64,000 bases of DNA from Asaia sp037151935 (GCF_051628905.1 NZ_CP157575.1:496001-560000); one strand, 5' to 3'; positions 1-10,237 are shown, counted from the first letter of the stretch. Translations and numbers: made by a program. The notes: generated by a model from the letters alone, not told the origin.

Positions 1-2074
1 AGGTTTCGCCTAGTGGAAACCGAGTAATAGGATCTAGCAATGGACTGGACTGGAACCATCCCTTTCCCGTCGGGAACGGAGTCCAATTCCCGCTAAGGCG
101 AAGTGTGTTAATCTCGTTACCGATAAGATAACCATAGAATTTTTTAAGTTTTCCGCCAGACTTTGCTGCCAGTAATTGTGCATATTCCGATAGATCGCCG
201 ATATGTTCATCTGTAGAGATACCGGGCGCCTTAAATTCCACAATGATCACGGAACCTTCTTTACTAAACACCGCGATATCGGGTCGTTTACCACTATTTT
301 CCTCCACCCTTTTCGCGAGAATGTTTTGCATTGCAGCGTCAATGTCGCTCTCGAAGACAGCTTCACCGTCATCCCACTTGATATTGGCCAATGGCATATC
401 TGAAGCGATATAATCATAATATTGATACTCCTCGCTCAGGAGCCAGATGTCGTGGTCCGTTACGTCTCTACTATCCTTACGCATAGGAAAGAAAATATTG
501 TGAATGATCTGTTCGTCTTTCCTGCGAACACCAGCAGCGACATTCTGCATCGTAAGTTTTTGGTCACAGGCAAGATCCAGAATCTGGACGATAGCCGCCC
601 GGCGTACAACGAGTTGCGAGAGCGTTGCCATATCAAAATTCTTGAGTGACGAAGTATATTTCCAAGACAATTCGTTAATTTTACTCCGAAATGTATCTGA
701 ATCCGGTTCAGAACGGAGGATTTCTTGCTTAAGCGTGAAAATTTCTGCAGTCTCGTCGAGAACTCGTTCCTGATACTTTTTAAGAACACGCTCGGCTAAT
801 TTACTCGCCGGCTCACCATAGACGATACGGGTCGAAGTATCCTGAAGCATAGCCTCACTGATACCGAACTGCTCTGTGACCTCTTTTAATAAATCATCCT
901 TATTCCAGTCGGCGGGTGTCACCATTTCCTCAATGACCGGGTCGATCACACGATGAATATCTTCGTAAGAGATCTTCCCCTCAGAAAATAGATCGCCGCT
1001 GGGTATTGTGCTCGGGATATTGTCAAAGTCGTCACGCTGTTCGTTAACACAGATGTCGAGATATTCGCCTTCGATAAGGACGATATGATGGAAGCCACCT
1101 ACTGGATTATTCTGCTCGGCGCGCGTACGGAGATAGAGTGCGGTGATGTCTTTCACAGGGGAGGATTTTGCACAAAAGGCAATTGCATTTCGCGGCAAGT
1201 CATAATGAGCCGCATCAAGTTTATAATGGGACAATTTCAATTGTTGGTAGGTTCCAAGCCCCGCACCGGTCGCTGGATCTCTCTCCTCAACATTCACCAG
1301 ACGGTCAGTAGTCACTTTAGGTAGATCTGAATGCTGCAAGGTTCTGACTTGCTCATCCTGTTTCCAGTGACGGCTCACAAAGCGAATTCTAAAGTCACCC
1401 AACTGGTCACTAAGACTGACCAGACGTTGAAGAAACACGACAAGCATCTGCTTGCAAAGTACCGGCGCCGCAAAAAAGCTATTCAGCGCTTCATTCTGAA
1501 AAATCCGTGAGCGAATACTCTCTTTGAGCCCATCCATTTGGATAACAGTGCCAATGTCCGATTCCTGTCCGGAACCCAGGATAAAATCGTCTGCTTCAAT
1601 CTGCTTTTGGGGCTCCGCATAACGCAACTCACGCTTTAAAACAGTGTCGCCAACTCGGTAGCAGCTATCAATCGAGATCTCTGTAAAATAAAGAAAAAAC
1701 TGGATACGCCCTGCCCCTTTACATTTTCCAATTCCGGCAATGGGCAGATCATCCTTGTAGGATGTATCCTTCGTTAAAAATGCCTTAATCTGATCATCAC
1801 CGATGCCTCAACCGTTGTCACGGCATGAAACTGACATAGTTTCACGATCACCAACCAAATCTGCGGCCGAGAAAGTTACTTCAATATCGATTTCCATAGC
1901 AGGCGCATTGGCATCACTGTGCCGACGGATTAGATAAGCATCAATAGCATTGGAAATGAGTTCTTCGAAAATGACATATTGATTCGAACTTATCTTAGTG
2001 TTTTTTATGCTTCCCCGGATATCGAGCGTCATTTTGGTCTCTCTCTGCGTCCCCAGGGTAAGTGATTTTGCCAT
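1..2074 (-). pseudogene. GHKL-family ATPase with C-terminal PD-(D/E)XK-like nuclease domain, interrupted by UGA; runs off the window
   Basis: The N-terminus (2074 down to 1811) shows the GHKL N-box (EELISNAIDA) and then DNG, where the conserved motif DNGxGI is expected. The next codon (1808-1810) is TGA, after which the same frame continues GIGDDQIKAF, then IAGIGKCKGAGRIQFF (the glycine-rich ATP-lid region), with no further stop to position 1. The stop therefore replaces the variable residue inside the nucleotide-binding motif. Near the window edge (about 226-282) the protein reads PDIAVF, about ten residues, then VEFKAP, a D-x(n)-ExK pattern typical of restriction-like nucleases (Shedu/DUF4263-like at best). 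At least 690 codons are present and the C-terminus is outside. The likely start is 2074, or Met15 at about 2032, which has an AGAGAGA ribosome site. This is probably a defence-type cargo gene inactivated by a point mutation; the function is inferred. Confidence 0.7.
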
Positions 2075-2193
2075 TGGACACCAGTACCAGGGTGTGTCAA
2101 GTCTGGGCCTTTTGGCGCGGCAATCGGTAGCAACCGCAAAAAAACTGCGCCAATAGCAATGGAGAGAGAATTGTTCCGCCTCTTTTATTCCAT

Positions 2194-2442
2194 TTAGAGA
2201 TAATTATTGCCGCCGCGTATTACTGTATTGGCCCGCCGCGCCTTTGCGAACCCTCGATCCGTGGCGATAAATCGCTCCAGCATAGGCACAACGAGACGCA
2301 CGGGATCGATGGGCGCTTGCCCGGTTCCGCGCCCTAATATCTCGGCATAGGTTGTGAGATCACGGTGCAGGGTGGCTGGCAGCTCCAGCGTGACCTTCAC
2401 GGGCTTGTCGTCCTCGATCGGACCAAGCTTCAACTTCGTCAT
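2194..2442 (-). CDS. DUF2274 family protein at the end of the trb operon
   Basis: This 82-residue protein begins MTKLKLGPIEDDKPVKVTLELP and matches the small DUF2274 family usually found directly downstream of trbI in alpha-proteobacterial ICEs. The KVTLELPATLHRDLTTYAE segment looks like a ribbon-helix-helix fold, so a DNA-binding or plasmid-maintenance role is possible but not established. Its ATG overlaps the stop of trbI by 4 bp (ATGA), so it is translationally coupled and is the last gene of the transfer operon. Confidence 0.8.
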   Translation of the reverse strand: MTKLKLGPIEDDKPVKVTLELPATLHRDLTTYAEILGRGTGQAPIDPVRLVVPMLERFIATDRGFAKARRANTVIRGGNNYL

Positions 2443-3635
2443 GGGCGAAATTCTTTCTCTTTCCAGGGCTTGAGGACGAGATCGCGATTCAAAACAAGCG
2501 TGAACGGCAGGCCCGGCCGATCGGTCAGCGTCGGCTGAATATTCAGGCTGCGATCGATCAGCCGGTTGCCGACCATGGAGAAACCGTTGCTCGCCCCGCT
2601 GCGGATCGCCTGCATCAGGTTGTTCTCATTCCATGACGTCCCGGCTTCGGAGCCCACGCTGAGAAGGGTCGTGACCAGGGCAGCCTTGAAAAGCTGTCCC
2701 CAGTGGTTGTTCACCTCGTCGGACAGGCCTGACTGGCCGATGGCGTCGCCGCCTGGCAGCTTTTCCAGCACGAAGCTATCCCCATTGGGGAAGATCAGCC
2801 GAGTCCAGATGATCTGGGTCCGCTGCTGCCCGAAGGAAACACTGCTGTTATAGGCCCCGAACAGGGTGCTGCCCTGCGGGATAAGCAAGAACCGTCCGGT
2901 CGGACTGTCATAGACGTTCTGGGTCACATGCCCGACGATCTGGCCGGGCAGATCGGAACTGATCTTCGTGTTCAGCGCCCCAGCGATCACCGTGCCCGCC
3001 TGAAGAACGTATGGGGATGCGGGCGGCGTCATCCGGTCCGGGCTGACCGTCACGCGATCCGGCTGACCTGCCAAAAAGGTACGATTGCCGGTTTGTTGGT
3101 CCGTCCCAGCCGGCGATGCCGGCGCTCCGGGAACGGTGGCCATCACCGGAACCACCTGCGTACTTTGACCGTCGCGCACTTCGACCTGCGCGAAGAGCCG
3201 ACTGGTCCGCGCCGCCTCAATCTCCTGGTCGCCACGCCGGTCTCCCATGCCGGAAACCGGTCCCGCGCGGCCCTGCCGCTGTGCGTCGAGGATCGGCTTG
3301 CCCAGATCGCCGGGCAAAGGCGGTCCGAGCCTCGGGGTGGCGGTATAATCGCTGGGCAGTGCCGATAGCCCGTCGGCCGAGGCGCGCGCATCCGTGTCTT
3401 GCGCCGCCTGGACCGGACCCTTTGGTGTATTGCTTTGCAGCGCATAGCCCAGCGCGAGGCCGATCGCGAGCATCCCGACACCACCCAGCGTCCAGATGAC
3501 GGGGCGCGAGAGCTTTACGACTGGTGGCCGCTGCGCGCGCAGCCGCAGATCGGCAGAGGGCGACAGGGATGATGGTCCTGTTCCGCTTGTGGTGGCTCCC
3601 GTATTCCCTTCCGGGCGCTCTTCCACGCCGCTCAT
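2439..3635 (-). CDS. trbI: TrbI, VirB10-like type IV secretion channel protein
   Basis: This 398-residue protein has a short cytoplasmic N-terminus, one membrane segment at about residues 47-66 (VIWTLGGVGMLAIGLALGYAL), a proline- and alanine-rich periplasmic linker, and a conserved C-terminal VirB10 beta-barrel domain (YVLQAGTVIAGAL, TGRFLLIPQGSTLFGAY, QRTQIIWTRLIFPNG). VirB10/TrbI spans both membranes and, with TrbF and TrbG, forms the core channel of the conjugation machine. Its length is normal for the family. The gene overlaps trbG by 4 bp upstream and the DUF2274 gene by 4 bp downstream, as expected in a tightly coupled operon. Confidence 0.95.
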   Translation of the reverse strand: MSGVEERPEGNTGATTSGTGPSSLSPSADLRLRAQRPPVVKLSRPVIWTLGGVGMLAIGLALGYALQSNTPKGPVQAAQDTDARASADGLSALPSDYTATPRLGPPLPGDLGKPILDAQRQGRAGPVSGMGDRRGDQEIEAARTSRLFAQVEVRDGQSTQVVPVMATVPGAPASPAGTDQQTGNRTFLAGQPDRVTVSPDRMTPPASPYVLQAGTVIAGALNTKISSDLPGQIVGHVTQNVYDSPTGRFLLIPQGSTLFGAYNSSVSFGQQRTQIIWTRLIFPNGDSFVLEKLPGGDAIGQSGLSDEVNNHWGQLFKAALVTTLLSVGSEAGTSWNENNLMQAIRSGASNGFSMVGNRLIDRSLNIQPTLTDRPGLPFTLVLNRDLVLKPWKEKEFRP

Positions 3636-4633
3636 GACTTCCTGCCATCCGTGCGCACGATCCGCACACGCTGCTCGGAATGCTTGTCGCCCAGCCGCAA
3701 TTCGGCAGCGGCGAACAGACGGTCGACGATCATCCAGTTCTGCCTGACGCGGTAGTTCACCAGTTCAGGCCCGCCATCGGCTCCCAGTACAAAGAGCGGC
3801 GGCAGTTCGCCCTGCCCGATACCGGACGGAAACGCGATGAACACCTTTCGCCCGTCATCGAACGCCCGCAGAGGCATCCAGGGCGGCACCCCACCTTTCA
3901 CGCTTTCGATCGCGTAGCGGAAATTGAGTGCGTCGAGATTCAGCCCCGCTTCCACCGGGGTGGCATCGTCGGCGTCGCTGTCCTGCCTATGCAGGGCAAT
4001 CAGATCGTCCTCGGGATAACCCCACGATACTGACGCCATATAGGTCGCCGGTGTCGCCCGCAATTCGGCAAGGTAGGTCCGCCGGTCGGTATTGACGATC
4101 AGGTTGGTAGTCAGGTCCGGTCGCGTCGGCTTGACCAGGATATGCACGCGCCTGGTCATGCCCGTGCCACTGGTGGTATCGCCGACGATCCAGCGCACGG
4201 TGTCCCCCACCGCGACCGGCCCAGTGCCGACCAGCTTCTCGCCGGGTTGTAGCATAACGTCGGTGATCTCGCCGGGCGAGGCATAGATCTGATAAAGCGC
4301 GCCCGCGCTGTAGGGGTAAACCTGCACCGCGTTCACATAACCAGCCCGTGTTGGCTGGATGCGAGCGGCAAGATTGGCCTGGTTCACGCGCACGGTAGGA
4401 TCAGCCGCCTCGGGCACGAGATGGGCACGCCGCAACGGCGGAAGCGGTTTGAGCTGACCCGGCAGGGGAAGGATTTTCGGCACTTCTACGACCTGCACCG
4501 GTTTCGGTGGATCGGGCAGGAGCGTGGCCTGGGCCGCGTCGTCATAGTGGATGACCGGCGGGTGGTAATGCTGCGCGCAGCCTGCAAGAGGCATGATCAA
4601 CAGCGGAAAAAAACGAAGAGCACGACGGATCAT
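3632..4633 (-). CDS. trbG: TrbG, VirB9-like outer-membrane-associated channel protein
   Basis: This 333-residue protein starts with a signal sequence ending in a lipobox-like LAGC (Cys19), followed by a proline-rich stretch. The C-terminal half carries the VirB9/CagX pattern: FRYAIESVKGGVPPWMPLRAFDDGRKVFIAFP and YRVRQNWMIVDRLFAAAELRLG. VirB9/TrbG caps the type IV secretion core in the outer membrane together with VirB10/TrbI. The start overlaps the trbF stop by 4 bp. Confidence 0.95.
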   Translation of the reverse strand: MIRRALRFFPLLIMPLAGCAQHYHPPVIHYDDAAQATLLPDPPKPVQVVEVPKILPLPGQLKPLPPLRRAHLVPEAADPTVRVNQANLAARIQPTRAGYVNAVQVYPYSAGALYQIYASPGEITDVMLQPGEKLVGTGPVAVGDTVRWIVGDTTSGTGMTRRVHILVKPTRPDLTTNLIVNTDRRTYLAELRATPATYMASVSWGYPEDDLIALHRQDSDADDATPVEAGLNLDALNFRYAIESVKGGVPPWMPLRAFDDGRKVFIAFPSGIGQGELPPLFVLGADGGPELVNYRVRQNWMIVDRLFAAAELRLGDKHSEQRVRIVRTDGRKS

Positions 4634-5316
4634 TGGCCCAGTTCCTTCGACCAGTTGATGGCGGAGACGTAGATTCCAAGGGGATTTTTCCTCAGATGAT
4701 CGGCATCACGGGGCGTGCGCAGCACGATGGAGACGATGGCCGTCCAGCGTTCGGTGCCGGTGAAAGCGCCATCGCGGTAATGGCGCTCAGTCCATGCCAC
4801 CCGGAAACTTCCGGGAGAGGCGCGGATCACCGAGGCGATGTCCACCTCGACCTGCTCGCGGCCGATCCGCGAAAACGGATCGTTCAGGCGGGCATAATCG
4901 TTCAGCGCCACGGCACCGGAAACGCTGGTGAAATCATAGGCGCGCAGCCAGTTGTGCCGGACCACCACGGAGTCCGACGACAGGGAGCGCACGTCGTGAA
5001 CGAACTGCGCCAGATACCAGGCGATCTGTGGATCAGCGGGCATGTAGCCGGCTGTCGCAGGAGCCACGATCTGCGCCTGACCCAGCCGGTCCACCTGCAC
5101 CACCCAGGGCACGACGGTGCCACGCATAGATTGCCAGACCAGCCCGGCCCCGAGACCGGCGGACAGGAACAGGGAGCCAAAGGCCATCAGTCGCCAGTTG
5201 CGAGCCTGCACGCGGGCCGACCCGATCCGTTCATCCCACGCCTGCGCACCTTTCTGGTACGGCGTGACGGGCTCGGGCGTGATCCCGTAGCGTGAGGTGG
5301 AGCGACGGAACATCAT
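4630..5316 (-). CDS. trbF: TrbF, VirB8-like inner-membrane assembly factor
   Basis: This 228-residue protein has a cytoplasmic N-terminal tail, one membrane helix around residues 43-62 (LMAFGSLFLSAGLGAGLVW) and a periplasmic VirB8 domain that includes RIGREQVEVDIASVIRASPGSFRVAWTE. VirB8-type proteins nucleate assembly of the secretion channel at the inner membrane. Length and topology fit TrbF. It overlaps trbL upstream and trbG downstream by 4 bp each. Confidence 0.93.
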   Translation of the reverse strand: MMFRRSTSRYGITPEPVTPYQKGAQAWDERIGSARVQARNWRLMAFGSLFLSAGLGAGLVWQSMRGTVVPWVVQVDRLGQAQIVAPATAGYMPADPQIAWYLAQFVHDVRSLSSDSVVVRHNWLRAYDFTSVSGAVALNDYARLNDPFSRIGREQVEVDIASVIRASPGSFRVAWTERHYRDGAFTGTERWTAIVSIVLRTPRDADHLRKNPLGIYVSAINWSKELGQ

Positions 5317-6749
5317 TCTTTCTCCGAGAGATCGATGCTGGAACTTCTGCCCCCGCCATCGGCGGAGCGGATGATGTGGGCGGCCTCGGCGGCATGGGTC
5401 GCGGCATTGCGGCGCTTCATCTTTCGCGCCCAGCGGGGCGGCTTGCCGCCAGAGCCGTCGCCGCCATCAGGACCGCCTCCCGAGGGGCCGCCAGAGTTAC
5501 CGCTACCGGCAGGTCCGGTACCGGGATCATCTCCACCGCCGGACGAGCCTGACGATCCACCGTCACCCGATGGGCTATCGCCCTCTCCGCCGCCGCCCAT
5601 CGCACCAGCAACCCAGCGTCCGCCGGCAGAGTAGCTTTCCTTCAACGAGGATGCCGCCGCACCGGCCTTGCTCTTCACGGCGTTCACCGCAGCACCGCCA
5701 GCGGCGCGACCGACATTGCCAGCCGCCGATGCCATGCCCGCCGCACCGGTCTGTCCAGCAGCGCCAATGGAATATGCGGTGGTCGCCGCGCCCGCGACGG
5801 CGGCCCCTCCGCGTGCGGCTGCCGCTGTCGCACCCAGCGCAGCAGCACCTCCAGACGCCAAGGCGGCGGGCGCGGCAACAGCGGCAGCCCCCATCGCACC
5901 CACCGCCATCGCAGTTCCGGCCGCTGCGCCTGCGCCGAGTTGCGGCGCACCGGAGATCAGCCCATTGGCGAGAGAGCCGCCGAAAATGGCGAGACCCACG
6001 ATGCAGAGCGACGCCAGCACGACGGAGAGCGCCTGGCCGATGGTGGGCGCGTTGTCGCCGTAGGAGGTCGTGAACTGTTTGAAGAGGACTGAGGCGATGG
6101 CGGAAATGACCGCCAGCACCATGATCTTCACGCCGGACGAGACGACATTGCCCAGCACCTTCTCGGCGAGGAAGGCCGTCCGGTTGAACAGGGCAAACGG
6201 GATCAGCACGAAGCCCGCGAGTGAGGTCAGCTTGAACTCGACGATGGCCACAAAGAGCTGCACCGCGAGAATAAAGAAGGCCGCCAGCACGATGAACCAG
6301 CACAGGACCAGGACGAGGATCTGCACGATGCTAGCCAGCGCACCGAACGAAAACGCCAGTTTACTCGCCGCGTCCAGCAGCGGTTGCGCGGCATCGAGTC
6401 CGGTCGCGGCCAGCCGGCCAGGATGCATGAAATCCCCGAGGGCCAGCGTGCCGCCTCCGGCCTTAAGACCGAGGGCAGCAAAACTGTTGAAGACGATCCC
6501 CGACAGGCCGCTGAAGTGATCGATGACGAAGGCAAAGAAGCCGATATACAGCGTCTTTTTCACCAAACGCTGGACGATGTCCTCATCGGCGGCCCATGCC
6601 CAGAACAGCCCTGCCAGTACGATGTCCATCACCGAGAGTGAGCCTGCGAGCGACACCACACTGCCCCGGACCAGACCGAAACCGGAATCGATCGTAGTCT
6701 CGAAGGTATTCAGGAAACCGTCGATGATGCCGACATTGTCGCTCGCCAT
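5313..6749 (-). CDS. trbL: TrbL, VirB6-like polytopic membrane protein
   Basis: This 478-residue protein has six or more hydrophobic segments in its first 270 residues (for example the stretches around residues 145-170 and 225-265), followed by a very alanine-rich segment and a glycine/serine-rich, low-complexity C-terminal tail ending in basic residues. This is the usual architecture of TrbL/VirB6, the inner-membrane part of the DNA translocation path. The low-complexity tail gives long spurious open frames on the opposite strand. The gene lies 3 bp downstream of trbJ and overlaps trbF. Confidence 0.93.
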   Translation of the reverse strand: MASDNVGIIDGFLNTFETTIDSGFGLVRGSVVSLAGSLSVMDIVLAGLFWAWAADEDIVQRLVKKTLYIGFFAFVIDHFSGLSGIVFNSFAALGLKAGGGTLALGDFMHPGRLAATGLDAAQPLLDAASKLAFSFGALASIVQILVLVLCWFIVLAAFFILAVQLFVAIVEFKLTSLAGFVLIPFALFNRTAFLAEKVLGNVVSSGVKIMVLAVISAIASVLFKQFTTSYGDNAPTIGQALSVVLASLCIVGLAIFGGSLANGLISGAPQLGAGAAAGTAMAVGAMGAAAVAAPAALASGGAAALGATAAAARGGAAVAGAATTAYSIGAAGQTGAAGMASAAGNVGRAAGGAAVNAVKSKAGAAASSLKESYSAGGRWVAGAMGGGGEGDSPSGDGGSSGSSGGGDDPGTGPAGSGNSGGPSGGGPDGGDGSGGKPPRWARKMKRRNAATHAAEAAHIIRSADGGGRSSSIDLSEKE

Positions 6750-6752
6750 CGC

Positions 6753-7502
6753 TCAATATCCAGAACTGGGGATAGCGACGGCGTGGGGAACATAGGCATC
6801 ATACTGCGAGAAATGCTGATACTGGGCTTCCGCACCGGCCTCGTTCGCCACCTGCCGCGCACGTTCGAGGTCCGCAGCACGGTCGTTAGCGGCCAGTTCG
6901 GCCTGGATGTCGGAAAGCTGCCGGGATTGCAGGGCCATAAGCTGGTTCCCCGCCTGCGCCGCCTGCAACGCCCCGGTTGAACTCTGGCTGGCCGAAACCA
7001 GTTGCGTCATGGCCGAACTGTCGCTCGGGATGTTTCCTACTACCCGAGCCTGAAGCTTCAGGGCATCCTCAAACCCACCCACGGAATTCTGCCACCGTGT
7101 CTGCGCCTGGCTGAACAGGGCGCCGTCAGACATACCCGAAAACACCGACGTGTACGCCTGCTGGTATTGCTGCTCGACGGACTGGACGCTGTAAGCGATG
7201 TTCTGCGCCTGAGCGAGCAATGCCGTCGTCTGGGAAATCGTCGATTGCAGCGTCGACAGTGTCGAAAGTGGTAGGCTCGCCAGATTGCGACCCTGGTTGA
7301 CCAGCATCTGCGCCTGATTGGCCAGTGACGTGATCTGGTTGTCGATCTGCTGAAGGGTGCGCGCCGCGATCAGCACGTTCTCGACATGGTTCGCCCCGTC
7401 ATACACCGCCCACTGGGCACGGGCAGGCACGACCGGCATGACAAAAACCAGAGCAGTGCCGAAGACCACGGCACATCCTGGGCGGAAATGTTTTTCCATC
7501 AT
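6753..7502 (-). CDS. trbJ: TrbJ, VirB5-like periplasmic/pilus-tip protein
   Basis: The protein is 249 residues from the ATG at 7502, chosen because GGAAGGAG lies about 7 nt upstream and because ATGATGG overlaps the trbE stop. It has a cleavable signal peptide ending near VPARAQ. The mature part is long, helical and rich in Gln and Ala (LLAQAQNIAYSVQSVEQQYQQAY), as in TrbJ/VirB5. It includes WAVYDGANHVENVL just after the signal, a conserved TrbJ feature. VirB5 homologues are minor pilus components involved in contact with the recipient cell. Confidence 0.92.
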   Translation of the reverse strand: MMEKHFRPGCAVVFGTALVFVMPVVPARAQWAVYDGANHVENVLIAARTLQQIDNQITSLANQAQMLVNQGRNLASLPLSTLSTLQSTISQTTALLAQAQNIAYSVQSVEQQYQQAYTSVFSGMSDGALFSQAQTRWQNSVGGFEDALKLQARVVGNIPSDSSAMTQLVSASQSSTGALQAAQAGNQLMALQSRQLSDIQAELAANDRAADLERARQVANEAGAEAQYQHFSQYDAYVPHAVAIPSSGY

Positions 7503-9948
7503 GGCACGGCTCCTTCCCGCAGAAGGTCCGCAGCCCACATGACGCCACGCGCCTCGAACCAGGCTGGGAGAAAGCCGTCCCGCCCGTGTTCCGCCAGCAC
7601 CGCGTCGATCAGCCTATGATCGTCCTTGCCGGAGGCGGCGCACAGGGCAAGTGTGACCGGCCCGAGCCCCAGTTCGAATAGGCGATTTCCCCGCTGGGTC
7701 TGGCAGTAATACTCCCGCTTCGAGGCCGCGCGGGCGATGATGGCGATCTGTCGGTCGTTCAAACCGAAATCCCGATAGATCGTGGCGATCTGCGGCTCGA
7801 TCGCCCTCTCGTTTGGGAGGAAGATCCGTGTGGGGCAGCTTTCCACCACGGCCGGCGCAATGCGGGAAGTGGCGATGTCCGACAGGGACTGAGTTGCGAA
7901 AATCACCGACGCATTCTTCTTGCGCAGGGTTTTCAGCCATTCACGCAACTGACCAGCGAAATCCCCGTCATCTAGGACGAGCCAGCCCTCGTCGATCACC
8001 AATAGCGTCGGGCGACCGTCCAGCCGCCCCTCGATGCGGTGGAACAGATACGAGAGAACCGAGGATGCCGCGCCGGACCCGATCAGTCCTTCGGTCTCGA
8101 ACACCACCACATCGGCGTCACCCAGCCGCTCGGCTTCGGCGTCAAGCAACCGGCCATAAGGACCACCGAGGCAGTAGGGCGCCAGGGCCTGCTTCAGGCC
8201 ATTGGACTGAAGGAGTGCTACAAACCCGGACAGGGTCCGCTCCGGCACGGGTGACGATGCCAGGGAATTCAGGGCCGACCAGAGGTGAGATTTCACCTCG
8301 GGGGTCAGCGTTACCCCTTCACCGACAAGGATCTGCCCCAGCCACTCACTGGCCCATTTGCGCTCGTCGGCATCGTCAATCTGTGCCAGCGGCTGGAGTG
8401 AGACAGCGGGAGATATGTCCACGCCCTGCTGGATATCATCCGTCAGGCCACCGCCAAGATCGTGCCAATCCCCGCCCATCGCCAGCGTCGCCGCGCGCAT
8501 GGACCCACCGAAATCGAAGGCGAAAACCTGCGCGCCCTGATAGCGCCGGAACTGCAACGCCATCAGTGCCAGCAGCACCGACTTCCCCGCTCCTGTCGGC
8601 CCGGCGATTAGTGTGTGGCCAACATCACCAACGTGGAGGCTGAACCGGAATGGCGTGGCACCCGCCGTCTTTCCGTAGAACAGTGGTGGAGCACGGAAAT
8701 GGGTATCACGTTCCGGTCCTGCCCACACCGCTGACAGCGGGATCATGTGCGCCAGGTTCAAAGTCGAGACAGGTGGCTGGCGAACATTGGCATAGACATG
8801 GCCGGGAAGAGAGCCGAGCCGAGCCATGCCTCCACGGCGTTAAGGCTTTCCGTCATGCAGGTGAAGTCGCGACCCTGAATGATTTTCTCGACCAGACGCA
8901 ACTTCTCGGCCGCGATGCTGCCGCTGCCATCCCAGACCGTGACGGTCGCGGTGATATAGGCCTGCCCGACATCATCAGCACCCAGCGACTGCAAGGCCAG
9001 ATCGGCGTCAGCCGCCTTGTTGGCGGCGTCGTTGTCCACCAGCACCGACGCCTCGTTGGTCATCACTTCCCGGACAATGGCCGCAATACTCTTGCGCTTT
9101 GCGAACCATTGACGCCTGATCTTCGTCAGCACCTTCGTGGCGTCGGTCTTGTCCAGAAGGATGGCGCGGGTGGACCAGCGATAAGGCATTGCAAGACGAT
9201 TCAGGTCGTCCAGAATTCCAGGAAAGGTCCGCGACGGGAAACCGGTGATCGTCAGCGTTTTCAGATACGCGTCACCGAGCTTTGGCTCCAGCCCCCCCGA
9301 GAGCGGCTGATCCACCAGCAGGGCGTCCAGATGCATGGGAATCTCCGGCACCCGAACGCGCTGGTTCCTGGTCGAAATGGTGCGGTGCAGATAGGTCAGT
9401 GTTTCACCGTCATTGAGCCAGGTGGCCTCGGGCATGAACCCGTCCAGCAGGGCCAGAAGCCGATCGCTACGATCAATGAAGGAATTCAATATACTGTGCG
9501 GATCGGGGCCGTCCCGTTCCCTGCCTTCATAGAGAAAACGCTCGGCACGACCTGATGATTCCACCGGCGGCAGCCAGACCAGCGTGAGGAAATACCGGCT
9601 CTCGAAATGCGCCCCCTCATCCTCGAACTGCTCACGCCGTTCCAGATCAACCATCTGGCTGGCAGCATCCGGAAAATCGCTGTCCGGATAGAGCGTCGCC
9701 GGAACGCGCTGCGCTTCCACAAACACCGCCCAGCCGGAACCAAGACGGCGGAGCGCATTATTCAACCGCCCGGTCACACCCACCAGTTCGGCAGGCGTGG
9801 CGCTATCCAGATCGGGACCGCGTATCTTTGCCGTGCGCTGGAAGCTGCCATCCTTGTTCAGGACGACACCTTTCTCAACCAGCGCCGCCCATGGCAGGAA
9901 GTCGGACAGGAGGGCAGCACGGTTGCGATATTCGCCAAGGGATATCAT
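7499..9948 (-). pseudogene. trbE: trbE (VirB4-like conjugation ATPase), frameshifted by a 5-bp repeat expansion
   Basis: The gene is split into two overlapping frames. The N-terminal part (9948 to 8758) begins MISLGEYRNRAALLSDFLPW after a GGGAGGG ribosome site, and the C-terminal part (8827 to 7499) holds the ATPase core with Walker A (IAGPTGAGKS) and Walker B (LLVIDEGWLVL). At 8811-8825 there are three tandem copies of GAGCC. Removing one copy restores a single 814-residue frame reading EAWLGSLPGHVYANV, the expected TrbE sequence and length. VirB4/TrbE ATPases energise pilus assembly and DNA transfer, so the element is probably transfer-defective in this copy. The C-terminal part has its own ATG at 8827, so a separate ATPase fragment might be made. 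Confidence 0.88.
8811..8825 (+). repeat. Tandem pentanucleotide repeat (GAGCC)x3 inside trbE
   Basis: Three perfect GAGCC units lie at the exact point where the trbE frame breaks. Two units would keep the frame, which points to slipped-strand expansion by one unit. Confidence 0.9.
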
Positions 9949-9961
9949 CGCCCTGCCCTCC

Positions 9962-10237
9962 CTATGCCCGGAGCCAGGCGGGGTAGCGGAGATGCCGCCG
10001 TCCCACCTCGACGAACAATGGGTCACGCCTGGCGCCCCAGACCGCGAGCCCGTGCCCCACGATCCAGAACACGGCCCCGACCAGCCACAAGCGCAGACCC
10101 AGCGAGATCGCCGCCCCAAGCGTGCCGTTGGCAATCGCCAGCGTCCGTGGCGCGCCCCCCAGCAGGATCGGATCGGTCAGGGAGCGATGCACCGGGACAT
10201 GAAAGCCCGGCACTGCGTCGTCGTCATATCCCGCCAT
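9962..10237 (-). CDS. trbD: TrbD, VirB3-like membrane protein
   Basis: The 91-residue protein starts at the ATG at 10237, which overlaps the trbC stop (ATGA). It begins MAGYDDDAVPGFHVPVHRSL, the usual TrbD opening (GFxxPvhrSLtxPillgGaPR), followed by one or two membrane segments (NGTLGAAISLGLRLWLVGAVFWIVGHGLAVWG, too long for one helix). TrbD/VirB3 is a small inner-membrane partner of the TrbE ATPase. The longer open frame that extends upstream to 10579 is only read-through of the trbC region. Confidence 0.92.
   Translation of the reverse strand: MAGYDDDAVPGFHVPVHRSLTDPILLGGAPRTLAIANGTLGAAISLGLRLWLVGAVFWIVGHGLAVWGARRDPLFVEVGRRHLRYPAWLRA

Noticed and set aside
1808..1810. UGA read as selenocysteine in the GHKL gene
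   Set aside because: No SECIS-like hairpin is evident just downstream and the position is not catalytic; mutation or base error is simpler.
5570..6303. Long frames on both strands over the trbL tail
   Set aside because: They are low-complexity shadows of the alanine/glycine-rich TrbL C-terminus.
8811..8825. Programmed ribosomal frameshift in trbE
   Set aside because: There is no slippery codon pattern, and removal of one complete GAGCC unit restores the frame, so repeat expansion explains it better.
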